The position numbers were made by a program, and so were the translations under genes. From a virus, in the IMG/VR virus record IMGVR_UViG_3300043409_001235, positions 1 to 50,682 of that record: a DNA stretch of 50,682 bases. One strand, written 5' to 3'. Shown here piece by piece: positions 25,299-33,652 of the stretch. Below the pieces are notes generated by a model. That model worked only from the letters and a program-made list of their open reading frames with translations. It had not been told where the DNA came from and ran no database searches. How positions within the stretch are numbered: the stretch's first letter is position 1; each line of letters begins with the position of its first letter.

Positions 25299-27209
25299 TT
25301 ATACTAATTTCGTAAACCAATAAGGGGCTTTTCCGTAATTTGGTAACCAATAAGCTATACGACCTCTATGGTTTGTCCCATTAAGACCATTAAGAGTAGC
25401 CTTTATTAATACACCTTGAAGAGTATAGTAAAATTCACGATGCATCCCTGTAGTTGCCGTTGGGTAGCCTTTTAAAGATAAATCATCCTTTACTATAGGA
25501 TTACCTAACACAAGAATATCAATTGGATCTGTTTTGGTCGAATATGTAGTAGAACCTAAACTAACACCAAAATATGTATCAGGGTCAAGAGCAGTTTCAA
25601 TATCATTAAGAGCACTATATAATTTTGTACCATACGGTATTGTATCCGGGAACTCACCCCCTGAAATCATATTAGTTAACGTATAATTACGAGTTCCAAG
25701 TGCACTTCCATCATTCAATCTACCTACTCCAAAAATGTAAGCCATATAGTCGCCCGACGTTGAAGTCAAAAAATTTGGAGTTCCTGTTCCTGAGAAATTA
25801 CCATTAGACCATAATGTTTTTGCATTCGTAAAAGCATTAAAATCTGACGTTATGAAAGGATGTAACCGCACCCATGGTTGCCCTGAACCAAGATCAGGAG
25901 GCGCACCATTAGAAATGGGATGAGTATTTGAATATATTCTTTGTATTTGTGTATCAGATGTATTTAAATTATATAAATTATTCTTCAACCATACTCTAAA
26001 TGAATTGGCATCACTATAACTATTATATGCATAAACTGAACGTTCTGATACATTTAAGATATCTTCGCTATGACTAATAAGATGACCATCTAAAGGATAT
26101 TTGTTATAAAAATTATAATAAGATAGATGAAAATCATTAGCAGCACCCTGAGCCGTGCTGTTTTGTGCGGCATTTAAATTACCACCTGTAACACCATAAA
26201 AGATACTACCCAAAGTAGTAGATAAATCTGTTACTGAAGTACTATATCCAACATAATTGACTAATTGACCACTGAATGTCACTCCAGAAAATGCATGAGA
26301 ATATGCATAGTATAGAGGTTTTATTATTTGGTTAGGAAGTGTTGGAGCTAAATTTTGCATATGTCCTGCAGTTGTCCCAGATAAGAACCATATGTCATTT
26401 CCACCAGAACCACCACCACTACCAACGTCATTTAGTACCGTGGAGGGCACAACAACAGAACCCTGTGTAACAACTGTTGCCGTAAGACCTGTTATACTTT
26501 CAATTATACCAAAAACTTCTGAAGTATTAAATGCATCTGCTTTTGATTTAGCCCAAGTTGCCCCAGGTATATCATAGAACACAGAGTTTCCTACAATAAG
26601 ATTTCCATTAGTAGGAATTTCTGCTATAGTTCTAGAAGCAGATTTAATATAAGATGTCGATTCGCTTATTAGTATTTCTTTTTGATTTAATACAACAGCT
26701 CCAGTATTTCCAAGTGAAAACAAAACAGGTTTGATAACAGATCCAACAGTGGTAGGAACTGTGGAAGTTATACCACCATCAGATAAATAGTATAATACAT
26801 TATCCAATAATGCTGGAGATCTATTAAAAAATCCAGAAGTAGTTATTGTATAGCTGCTATCACCGACGGCCGTTATGAATCCTAAATATTTTTGAGAAGA
26901 ACTGAGTGATGTATTAGATACTGATCCAAATATACCTCCAGTTATACCAATAATAGAATTTAATGTAAGACCACTAGGAATACTTCCTGTAACATTAAAT
27001 CCTATATTAGTTACAAGAGATATGTCAGGAAAAACTACAGATAGGGTAATACCACCAACTGTATTAGGGCCAGTGAATGTTACACCAGTTCCAGCATATA
27101 CCGTAGATATATCTAATAAATTTAATCGATCTATTATTGTGTTATTTTTAGTAAACAGAGTTTCAAATGTATCTGTTTGTACTAATGATGTTATATCTGG
27201 TAATGGCAT
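25299..27209 (-). CDS. Putative tail fibre / virion surface protein
   Basis: A 636-residue protein with the Gly/Ser/Thr/Ile-rich beta composition of phage fibre proteins (repeats of the type TGVTFTGPNTVGGITLS). The C-terminal 250 residues are more complex, with many aromatic residues (DFHLSYYNFYNKYPLDGH, RIAYWLPNYGKAPYWF), as in a folded head domain. No named family was recognised. It lies between the adaptor-like gene and the TIG fibre. Ribosome-binding site AAGGAT. Confidence 0.7.
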   Translation of the reverse strand: MPLPDITSLVQTDTFETLFTKNNTIIDRLNLLDISTVYAGTGVTFTGPNTVGGITLSVVFPDISLVTNIGFNVTGSIPSGLTLNSIIGITGGIFGSVSNTSLSSSQKYLGFITAVGDSSYTITTSGFFNRSPALLDNVLYYLSDGGITSTVPTTVGSVIKPVLFSLGNTGAVVLNQKEILISESTSYIKSASRTIAEIPTNGNLIVGNSVFYDIPGATWAKSKADAFNTSEVFGIIESITGLTATVVTQGSVVVPSTVLNDVGSGGGSGGNDIWFLSGTTAGHMQNLAPTLPNQIIKPLYYAYSHAFSGVTFSGQLVNYVGYSTSVTDLSTTLGSIFYGVTGGNLNAAQNSTAQGAANDFHLSYYNFYNKYPLDGHLISHSEDILNVSERSVYAYNSYSDANSFRVWLKNNLYNLNTSDTQIQRIYSNTHPISNGAPPDLGSGQPWVRLHPFITSDFNAFTNAKTLWSNGNFSGTGTPNFLTSTSGDYMAYIFGVGRLNDGSALGTRNYTLTNMISGGEFPDTIPYGTKLYSALNDIETALDPDTYFGVSLGSTTYSTKTDPIDILVLGNPIVKDDLSLKGYPTATTGMHREFYYTLQGVLIKATLNGLNGTNHRGRIAYWLPNYGKAPYWFTKLV

Positions 27210-27218
27210 AGTTTATCC

Positions 27219-27917
27219 TTAAGAGTTTTTATGAACTAGATTATTTAAATATCGTAAGTTTCCGTCTGGTCCAATTTTAAAAATATCCCTATGTGGTTCT
27301 GTTTTTATATTTGTTCCAGCAAAAGATCTTTGATATCCACTAGACTGTGTGAAATTTAATTGATATCTATCAGCACCAGGACTTAATGAAGAATTAAAAA
27401 ATCCATTAGAATTATCATATAATTTTGTGTCCATTTCTGGTGTTATATATTTTTTATCTTCTAATTTAATTCCAATATACTCTCCTGGTGTTTTAGTATA
27501 GTTAAAGGTTATAACATTATTGTTATAGATCCAAAACTTAATACCACTATAATCATCAACAAGATACCATGCCTTTTTAAAAGTAATCGTAGTATCTAGT
27601 ACACTGATAGATTTAAATGGGTCATAGGGTACAGCACCAATCCATGATGGCCCTGTAATAGGATCTCCATTTCCTGACGTGAAATCACCACTGCCCACAA
27701 ATATCCAATTCTTTAATAGGTGATTACTTAATGTTAAATTTTTATAAAAATTTTCCTGAACTTCATTTAATTCTGATGCTTGTAACGCATTTCCTGGTTT
27801 AAATGCGTGTAATATATAATTTGCTGCTGGTAATACTGTAGAAAATTCAATATTCGAAGTTCTAGAATTATAAGGATACCTACTAAGTGGACTATTATCG
27901 GTAAATGGAGGTTTCAT
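27219..27917 (-). CDS. Putative baseplate-fibre connector protein
   Basis: A 232-residue protein. The segment FKPGNALQASELNEVQENF (about 59-77) matches a motif seen near the start of structural proteins of marine T4-like phages, where a PG-x-x-LQ-x-x-EL stretch precedes a helix. The rest is beta-rich with many aromatic residues. It lies directly after the gp8-like wedge gene, where T4 has gp9 and gp10, which attach fibres to the baseplate. Assignment to gp9 or gp10 is not supported by sequence alone. Confidence 0.6.
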   Translation of the reverse strand: MKPPFTDNSPLSRYPYNSRTSNIEFSTVLPAANYILHAFKPGNALQASELNEVQENFYKNLTLSNHLLKNWIFVGSGDFTSGNGDPITGPSWIGAVPYDPFKSISVLDTTITFKKAWYLVDDYSGIKFWIYNNNVITFNYTKTPGEYIGIKLEDKKYITPEMDTKLYDNSNGFFNSSLSPGADRYQLNFTQSSGYQRSFAGTNIKTEPHRDIFKIGPDGNLRYLNNLVHKNS

Positions 27918-27918
27918 A

Positions 27919-29298
27919 TTATCTCGTTTGTTGTGGATCTATTCTTTTGATCATTTTTATCTGTGTTAATTCTTTATTTGCGATTGATCCATATGAAGTC
28001 AACGGATAAATTTGTAATTTTGCAGGACATAAATTATTTATAGTAGATTTTATTCCATGAACTTGATCTGTTTTTACTATTCCATAAAAATTTAATGATG
28101 TAGCTGCATCTGGTGTTGCATTTATTATATTTACAACACGATCTTCTCCAATAGAATCCTGTGAGGCTACATTGAAAATTGAATTAATTTCAGTAAAAGT
28201 TAATGAAGGTGGAGTCCCAATCAACTCAATATTATTGATTAATGCTTGTCTTTTTAGACTAGAACTGATGTTTGGTAATAGGACAGTCGCACCCGAAATA
28301 TAATCTTTTCCGGTTTGTGTCAAATTTATTCCAATAATTTTACTATATGTTGTACCAGCTATAGAAGTTATAAACTCTATTTTTGCACCAGTTCCACCTT
28401 GACTTCCAGTTCCACCAGCAGTTCCACCTGTAACTGACATTGAACTTTCGGAGGATGATATGTTTAGATACGAATTAGTAGCACCATCTAGTATTTGTTG
28501 TGCATTTATTGCAGACAGATTTATAGTAGCACCTAATATAGCTCCACCTGAAATACCAGAGTTTTTTGCACCCAAATAATTATATGCTAAAAAGTTCAAT
28601 TTAGCATTTATTTTACCAGATTCTATAGCATTCTCTAATGAAGTTGTCCAATCAAATAAAGATATGGTTGATGGAATTGTATCGTTTGGTTCAAAAAATT
28701 TAGTAGTCAATAGATCCGTTTTTGTAGTCTCTTTTGCTATATCAGAACACGTAGTACATCCTGTTATATCAGAAAAAATCAAACCAGCAGTAGACCCAGA
28801 ACCTTGTAAATATAAAGCACAAGTTCCAGTAGAACCATTGCATTTTATTGCATCAGATTCTAGATTGGCGATTGAATTTTTCAATTCATATACACTAGGT
28901 GCAGGAATAAATTTTGAATTAATAAGAGAACTGACACTTGATGTTATTTTATATAAATATAACCAAGTATATCCATCTGCATATTTTTTATACCCAAGAG
29001 TATGACTAGGTGCATAATTAGAAGAATTCGATATATTTTTAACATTATTGGTATTATTAGATATACACAGATATACATTATTATTATATAAAGTGTAAGA
29101 ATTGCTATTATTTTCTTCGGTATATGAAAAAAAGGCTTTACCTTTCCCCCAATCTACTTTTGGGATGGCAAAAGATATATTATTTCTAGGTATAAGGTTT
29201 GCTGTTACATTACTGGAGTTTAATACCTGATCATATGTTAGGTAAGAAGATCCTGGAGCGTTAGCATTGTGTCCTGTTATGAGGTAGTATGTATCCAT
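27919..29298 (-). CDS. 8: Baseplate wedge protein, gp8-like
   Basis: A 459-residue protein proposed as baseplate wedge gp8. The segment LYNNNVYLCISNN followed by YKKYADGYTWLYLYKIT (103-119) fits the gp8 pattern of a short strand, a DGY-x-W motif and a strand. It is longer than T4 gp8 (334), with an insertion rich in Gly/Thr near residues 260-310. Position after gp6 and the gp7-place gene is right for gp8. A TATAAATA box occurs 42 bases upstream inside the preceding gene. Confidence 0.7.
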   Translation of the reverse strand: MDTYYLITGHNANAPGSSYLTYDQVLNSSNVTANLIPRNNISFAIPKVDWGKGKAFFSYTEENNSNSYTLYNNNVYLCISNNTNNVKNISNSSNYAPSHTLGYKKYADGYTWLYLYKITSSVSSLINSKFIPAPSVYELKNSIANLESDAIKCNGSTGTCALYLQGSGSTAGLIFSDITGCTTCSDIAKETTKTDLLTTKFFEPNDTIPSTISLFDWTTSLENAIESGKINAKLNFLAYNYLGAKNSGISGGAILGATINLSAINAQQILDGATNSYLNISSSESSMSVTGGTAGGTGSQGGTGAKIEFITSIAGTTYSKIIGINLTQTGKDYISGATVLLPNISSSLKRQALINNIELIGTPPSLTFTEINSIFNVASQDSIGEDRVVNIINATPDAATSLNFYGIVKTDQVHGIKSTINNLCPAKLQIYPLTSYGSIANKELTQIKMIKRIDPQQTR

Positions 29299-29299
29299 G

Positions 29300-30442
29300 T
29301 TAAGTGCAGTCTGGTATTGATATGTTTGGGTTTATATTGGTATTTATACGACATAAAGCAAACATTGCATTGATTGGTATATCGAAAAATTTACTATAAG
29401 ATTCTATTCCTAAAGACCATGATGGGAAAAAATGAGAAGGTGCAGCAGGACTTCCAGTACAACCATCAGTATATGTTATTCCATAATAAGATATTCCAGA
29501 ATTTGATCTTAAAAAATAACCCTCTTCTTTGTATATTGTACCCAATTCATACAAAAAATAATTTTCCATAGAGACTAATATTTGACAAATTTCTCCTTCA
29601 TCTATAAAAGTCGATCCTGGTGGTTCATAATTGAGTAAATCTATTTCGGAAAAAAGATTAAGACCTGCAGGGTGAACTAGTCTTTTAAACAATGGAATAT
29701 AGGATCCATTAGTTAAACCACTATTAATAACATACGAATAATCTGTGTGTAATGAACCATCTTGAGTTATATTATGGTTCAAATAGGAACCAATAATTTC
29801 ATTTTCGATATTATCTAGTTCTAATGGTTGATCAAATGTAGACCCATAAAAGGCTTGAGGAAATTTATCACTATGAAATGCTCCACCATTTAATCTTAAT
29901 ATTTGTTTTTTTGGATATCGTATTAATACTTCTGATTCGTCTATAGACGGATAAGAAAATAGTCCTTTAAAGAAAAGTTTTAGAGACTCTAAAGATCCTT
30001 TTTTATTATAAAATTTAATTTTAATGGCTTTAACAAAGTTTCCAATGGACTCGTCTGATATTTTAGCAGAACTCGAATCCAGTAATATTTCTGTGTCTTT
30101 ATATTCTGGAAAATATGTAGAGTATAATCTTTTGCGATACATATCCTTTGTTCGTTCTACATCAATAATATCTAATAATTTATTCTCTAATATATAACCA
30201 GCGCCACTGCAGGATTCTTCACAATACAACCAATCATAATATTTTTGAATAAAATCAAATATAGTTAATACATCTCCACCTCTTTCTTCTTTTTCCATTA
30301 TAACCCAAAATGGTATTTGAGAACTTATATCCAAATACGTAGGACAACAAGAAGGATCTGTAGAGTTTTCTATTATATTAAAAATAGTATCTAGAGGGTT
30401 TGGTACTGCGGCACTTGATTGTAAAAGTGGAAATACAGACAT
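29300..30442 (-). CDS. Baseplate/tail structural protein in the gp7 position
   Basis: A 380-residue protein between gp6 and the gp8-like gene. It contains FDFIQKYYDWLY (about 62-73), a helical region, then KAIKIKFYNKKGSLESLKLFFKGLF (split here as KAIKIKFYNKKG and SLESLKLFFKG, about 138-162) and a conserved-looking RYPKKQILRLNGGAF. This arrangement is common in structural proteins of marine T4-like phages, but I cannot name the family with certainty. T4 gp7 is far longer (1032), so equivalence is by position only. Confidence 0.6.
   Translation of the reverse strand: MSVFPLLQSSAAVPNPLDTIFNIIENSTDPSCCPTYLDISSQIPFWVIMEKEERGGDVLTIFDFIQKYYDWLYCEESCSGAGYILENKLLDIIDVERTKDMYRKRLYSTYFPEYKDTEILLDSSSAKISDESIGNFVKAIKIKFYNKKGSLESLKLFFKGLFSYPSIDESEVLIRYPKKQILRLNGGAFHSDKFPQAFYGSTFDQPLELDNIENEIIGSYLNHNITQDGSLHTDYSYVINSGLTNGSYIPLFKRLVHPAGLNLFSEIDLLNYEPPGSTFIDEGEICQILVSMENYFLYELGTIYKEEGYFLRSNSGISYYGITYTDGCTGSPAAPSHFFPSWSLGIESYSKFFDIPINAMFALCRINTNINPNISIPDCT
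29341..29348 (-). promoter_or_regulatory. Possible late promoter for the gp8-like gene
   Basis: Exact TATAAATA on the minus strand, 42 bases before the gp8-like ATG and inside the end of the upstream gene. Spacing would suit a normal leader, but exact matches also occur inside genes by chance, so support is moderate. Confidence 0.4.
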
Positions 30443-30445
30443 ACT

Positions 30446-32149
30446 TTACTCTAATATTAATTTAACTCTAGCTGCAACAGATTTCAGTTCACTTATATTC
30501 TTGTATAGAGAGGTTATAGAAATAGCTAATTCATCAACAGTATATATTTTATTAATTAACATATGTCCTTTTCCATAACTTATCATACCAGCATCTATAT
30601 GTGGTCTATATGAATATGTTTGGTCTGGATTTAATTGCCATGCTTCTAATCTAATGTATGCATTATTATCAGAAACAGGGGATGGTAATCTCAATACTAT
30701 TTGTGTACTTTCTTCTTCTTCACTCACAAGAATAAACGGATTGCAAATAGTTACAGATGTTGTAGATCTTTCTATTGGATAATTGAGTGAAATTTCAGAT
30801 ACTTGTGTATCTTTTATAGTAAATTCATATAATATAGAATTAACAGTCAAAGAAGTTAGTCCTCTTGAACGAAAACCATTACCAATAGTAGATATTTCTT
30901 GGGCATCTATTGCTAAATTAAATAAATAGTCAGTCACATATTCACCGTTTATAGAATTAAATTTAGCAATAATATTATTTTTTATTGTTTCTTGTTGATT
31001 ATTTGAAATACCATTATCAAATACAACAGACGATTTAACGGTAACTAAAGCTTTATTAGGTATAATATATTCTGGCAAAACAGTTAACATATTTTTTTCT
31101 CGTAAATAATTTATTATTTCTTGTGAATTTGCTATATCTTCAAATGGTAAAAATGAAACAAACACTCTACCATATTTTGGCGGATATATTTCATCTCCGC
31201 CGTATATAGCAACTTGATTGGTATTATTGATAAAGTTATTTTTTAACAATAATGCTACATAATCTTGTGTAGTTACTGCTCTTTCTTGACCTGAAAAAAC
31301 TTTTGGAGCTATAAATTTTATACTATTGATATCTGGTCCATCTTTACCCCCAGCAGATGGAAGATACACATCAACTACTGTTGTATCTGAAAATTGATAT
31401 AACCCATTAGAATCAGATCCAGAAGATAACAAATAACTAATTCTAATAGAATCTCCACTTTCTATAGATTTTCCTAAATTATTGTATTTTCCTAGTTCTA
31501 TAGTAAATACAGTTCCCATTCTTTCTATATAAAAAATATTATCATCATTGTTGGGAAAATTGTTAACATTAGTCCATTCTGTCCAATCTTCTTCGCCATT
31601 TAGTTTTATTTCAACTCTTATTGTAGAAATATCAACGTCCTCTTCGTCTAAAATATATCTTTGTTTTATATAATCAAAATTAGAAGATATATCTAAACTA
31701 TTAACTAATTGATATCCTTCTGTTACATCAAGCCGATCTGCTATAGAATTAGTTAAAGGTGCTATATTTGTATTATAAAAAGTATAATATACTCCGTTAG
31801 TATTTATAGCAGTGAATGGGGTATATCTTGCAAGATCATTACCACCATCTAAATAATATTTAATTTTAGTACTAGATGATTTTTTCCCAGGAATAGTATA
31901 TCCTAGTGGTTTAACTAATGATGTTAGAGATTCTATACGAGTAGCTGTATCTAAAAATAATTCACTAGTAATCATATTAGAATAAAACGCATAATAATAT
32001 GTATTGTATGATAATAAATCAATTAAGGTCTGTATTACAGTACCTTCAAAATTATAGTCAACAAATACTGACTGGTTTTTTAAAAAATCAGTTAAAGATT
32101 TTTTAATATCAGGAAAGTTTAATTTGGTTAAATCTGGATTAGTTGTCAT
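30446..32149 (-). CDS. 6: Baseplate wedge protein, gp6-like
   Basis: A 567-residue baseplate wedge protein of the T4 gp6 / phage gpJ family, which forms the inner ring that holds wedges together and moves when the baseplate opens. The N-terminal region shows the family pattern VDYNFEGTVIQTLIDLLSYN and then MITSELFLDTATRIES, followed by LVKPLGYTIPGKKSS. The segment TTQDYVALLLKN near residue 295 is also typical. It is coupled to gp25 by an ATGA overlap, which is the common order gp25-gp6. Confidence 0.93.
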   Translation of the reverse strand: MTTNPDLTKLNFPDIKKSLTDFLKNQSVFVDYNFEGTVIQTLIDLLSYNTYYYAFYSNMITSELFLDTATRIESLTSLVKPLGYTIPGKKSSSTKIKYYLDGGNDLARYTPFTAINTNGVYYTFYNTNIAPLTNSIADRLDVTEGYQLVNSLDISSNFDYIKQRYILDEEDVDISTIRVEIKLNGEEDWTEWTNVNNFPNNDDNIFYIERMGTVFTIELGKYNNLGKSIESGDSIRISYLLSSGSDSNGLYQFSDTTVVDVYLPSAGGKDGPDINSIKFIAPKVFSGQERAVTTQDYVALLLKNNFINNTNQVAIYGGDEIYPPKYGRVFVSFLPFEDIANSQEIINYLREKNMLTVLPEYIIPNKALVTVKSSVVFDNGISNNQQETIKNNIIAKFNSINGEYVTDYLFNLAIDAQEISTIGNGFRSRGLTSLTVNSILYEFTIKDTQVSEISLNYPIERSTTSVTICNPFILVSEEEESTQIVLRLPSPVSDNNAYIRLEAWQLNPDQTYSYRPHIDAGMISYGKGHMLINKIYTVDELAISITSLYKNISELKSVAARVKLILE

Positions 32150-32538
32150 ATAATTATATTTAGTGTTTGTATTTCTGTTGTTTTGACGTTTGTATATGTG
32201 ATCCCTAGATTTAAATTAGAAGATACAAGATTTAACGTTATATTTATATCTTTTATTCTAGGCTCATATCTCATTAATACTGATATTATCTCATTTATTG
32301 TTGTAGTAGAAGTATATTGGTCATTTACAACTCTAGACTTATTTTCAAATAATATATTGGAATATATTGTTGTTCCTATTTGTGTGTTAAATGCTCTTTG
32401 ACCAAAGATTGTCAAAACAAGATTCTTTATACAATTGTTTATAGACACGTTACCTTTTACTAAATTTATATCTTTAGTAAACATGTTTTTAGTTATAAAA
32501 ACAGGTATGTCTGTTGCATTATATCCTAATATTCTCAT
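32146..32538 (-). CDS. 25: Baseplate wedge protein, gp25-like
   Basis: A 130-residue protein of the gp25 family, a lysozyme-like fold used structurally in the wedge, where it starts sheath assembly. The family's signature EPR lies at 92-94 (RYEPRIKDI), after NLVLTIFGQRAF and the IGTTIYSNILFE segment. The start at 32,538 is chosen because it overlaps the upstream stop as TAATG; an in-frame GTG at 32,550 would overlap more and fits less well. Length matches T4 gp25 (132). Confidence 0.93.
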   Translation of the reverse strand: MRILGYNATDIPVFITKNMFTKDINLVKGNVSINNCIKNLVLTIFGQRAFNTQIGTTIYSNILFENKSRVVNDQYTSTTTINEIISVLMRYEPRIKDINITLNLVSSNLNLGITYTNVKTTEIQTLNIII

Positions 32539-33587
32539 TAGGATTCCCACTTATCTTGTTCTAAAATATAGATTGGAGAGTCCCATCCCACATCATCTGC
32601 TTTATATTTATTTGTATCTCTCATTAGAGTTAATATTGTTGATTGGTTTTTGTTCTCAAATTTATATTCTATTTCTGTTATTAGCCATTTTCCGTGAATT
32701 TTTCTTTCTTCTCGTCCTATCATTTTATTTTGATCCTGAACGATTATGATGTCTCCTAATTTCAATTCCTTGGACAAAGCTGCTACAGTTACAGTAATTG
32801 TATTAGATTTTAGTTGTCCCATCTGTGCTATTCTAACTAATGGAGTGGTGTGGGGAGTTTCCAAAAATGTAGAATATGTTCTAGTATATGATAAATAATC
32901 ACCAAAAGATACTCCCTGTTCTGGACACAAACAGCTACATGGATGTTTCGGGTCATTCCATATACATCCCATATATTTTTCACCAAATTTTTCCTTTATG
33001 AGATCACATTCATTTGTTTTTAAGTATGCTTCATATAACTTTAAATATGACGGTTCAACTTCTGTTGGTTTAGAACTTTGAGCTGGACAATTTGCATGAA
33101 TATCTCCCTGCGTTGCTCTCTTAGGTTGATTTTTTACTGGATATGAACACCAATCTAAGTCTAGACTTTTACAAGATAAGTTTCCTGGACCAAAAACTAC
33201 AAATTGTGCAGCCCAATTAGAATCAAATAGATCATAATTTGGTTCATTAATGGGTGGTTCGACTAATCCATAGTCACTTTCTCCACTAATATCCCACTTC
33301 CATACGTCTTTTGTCTTGAGTGGAGTGTTGCCGGGGTTATAGATTATAGCATCACCATTCATCCAACTCATGGTAGTTTCGGTAAAATACTTATCTAAAC
33401 TCGATTTGTATGTATCACTATAAGCTGATAGATGAGTATTTCTATTAATTTCTAATGAAACGGCTTGCTCAATAAGGCTATGGTCTGTTGGTAACTCTGG
33501 ATAATTATCAGCAGTTAAGCCTGGTAACCATGGTCCGACTTCACAGTTTATTTCTTTATCTGGAGGATTTGTCTCATTTGTTGCCAT
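32538..33587 (-). CDS. Baseplate hub-region protein, unassigned
   Basis: A 349-residue protein. The C-terminal 100 residues (KLGDIIIVQDQNK, GKWLITEIEYKFENKN, STILTLMRD) look like the beta-barrel end of hub proteins that sit beneath the spike, including gp27-type proteins. The middle has a Cys cluster (HPCSCLCPEQG) and an aromatic-rich stretch. It ends at the gp25 start. T4 has the lysozyme spike gp5 near here, but no lysozyme catalytic region is visible. A TATAAATA lies six bases before the ATG. Confidence 0.65.
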   Translation of the reverse strand: MATNETNPPDKEINCEVGPWLPGLTADNYPELPTDHSLIEQAVSLEINRNTHLSAYSDTYKSSLDKYFTETTMSWMNGDAIIYNPGNTPLKTKDVWKWDISGESDYGLVEPPINEPNYDLFDSNWAAQFVVFGPGNLSCKSLDLDWCSYPVKNQPKRATQGDIHANCPAQSSKPTEVEPSYLKLYEAYLKTNECDLIKEKFGEKYMGCIWNDPKHPCSCLCPEQGVSFGDYLSYTRTYSTFLETPHTTPLVRIAQMGQLKSNTITVTVAALSKELKLGDIIIVQDQNKMIGREERKIHGKWLITEIEYKFENKNQSTILTLMRDTNKYKADDVGWDSPIYILEQDKWES

Positions 33588-33593
33588 TTATAA

Positions 33594-33601
33594 TATTTAT
33601 A
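33594..33601 (-). promoter_or_regulatory. Late-promoter box immediately before the hub-region gene
   Basis: Exact TATAAATA on the minus strand in the 65-base gap between the nucleotidyltransferase-tailed gene and the 349-residue gene, ending six bases from the ATG. With T4 spacing the transcript would begin at the start codon. The gap location favours a real promoter. Confidence 0.5.
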
Positions 33602-33652
33602 CCATTATTTAGTCTTCAATTTGATAATAAGATATTTTTTCACTGTTTGTCT

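Noticed and set aside
10444-32248. Further exact TATAAATA matches on the minus strand at 10,444, 14,071, 18,210, 20,443, 24,598, 31,801 and 32,241
   Set aside because: They lie deep inside coding sequence without a nearby downstream start and are expected by chance in AT-rich DNA.
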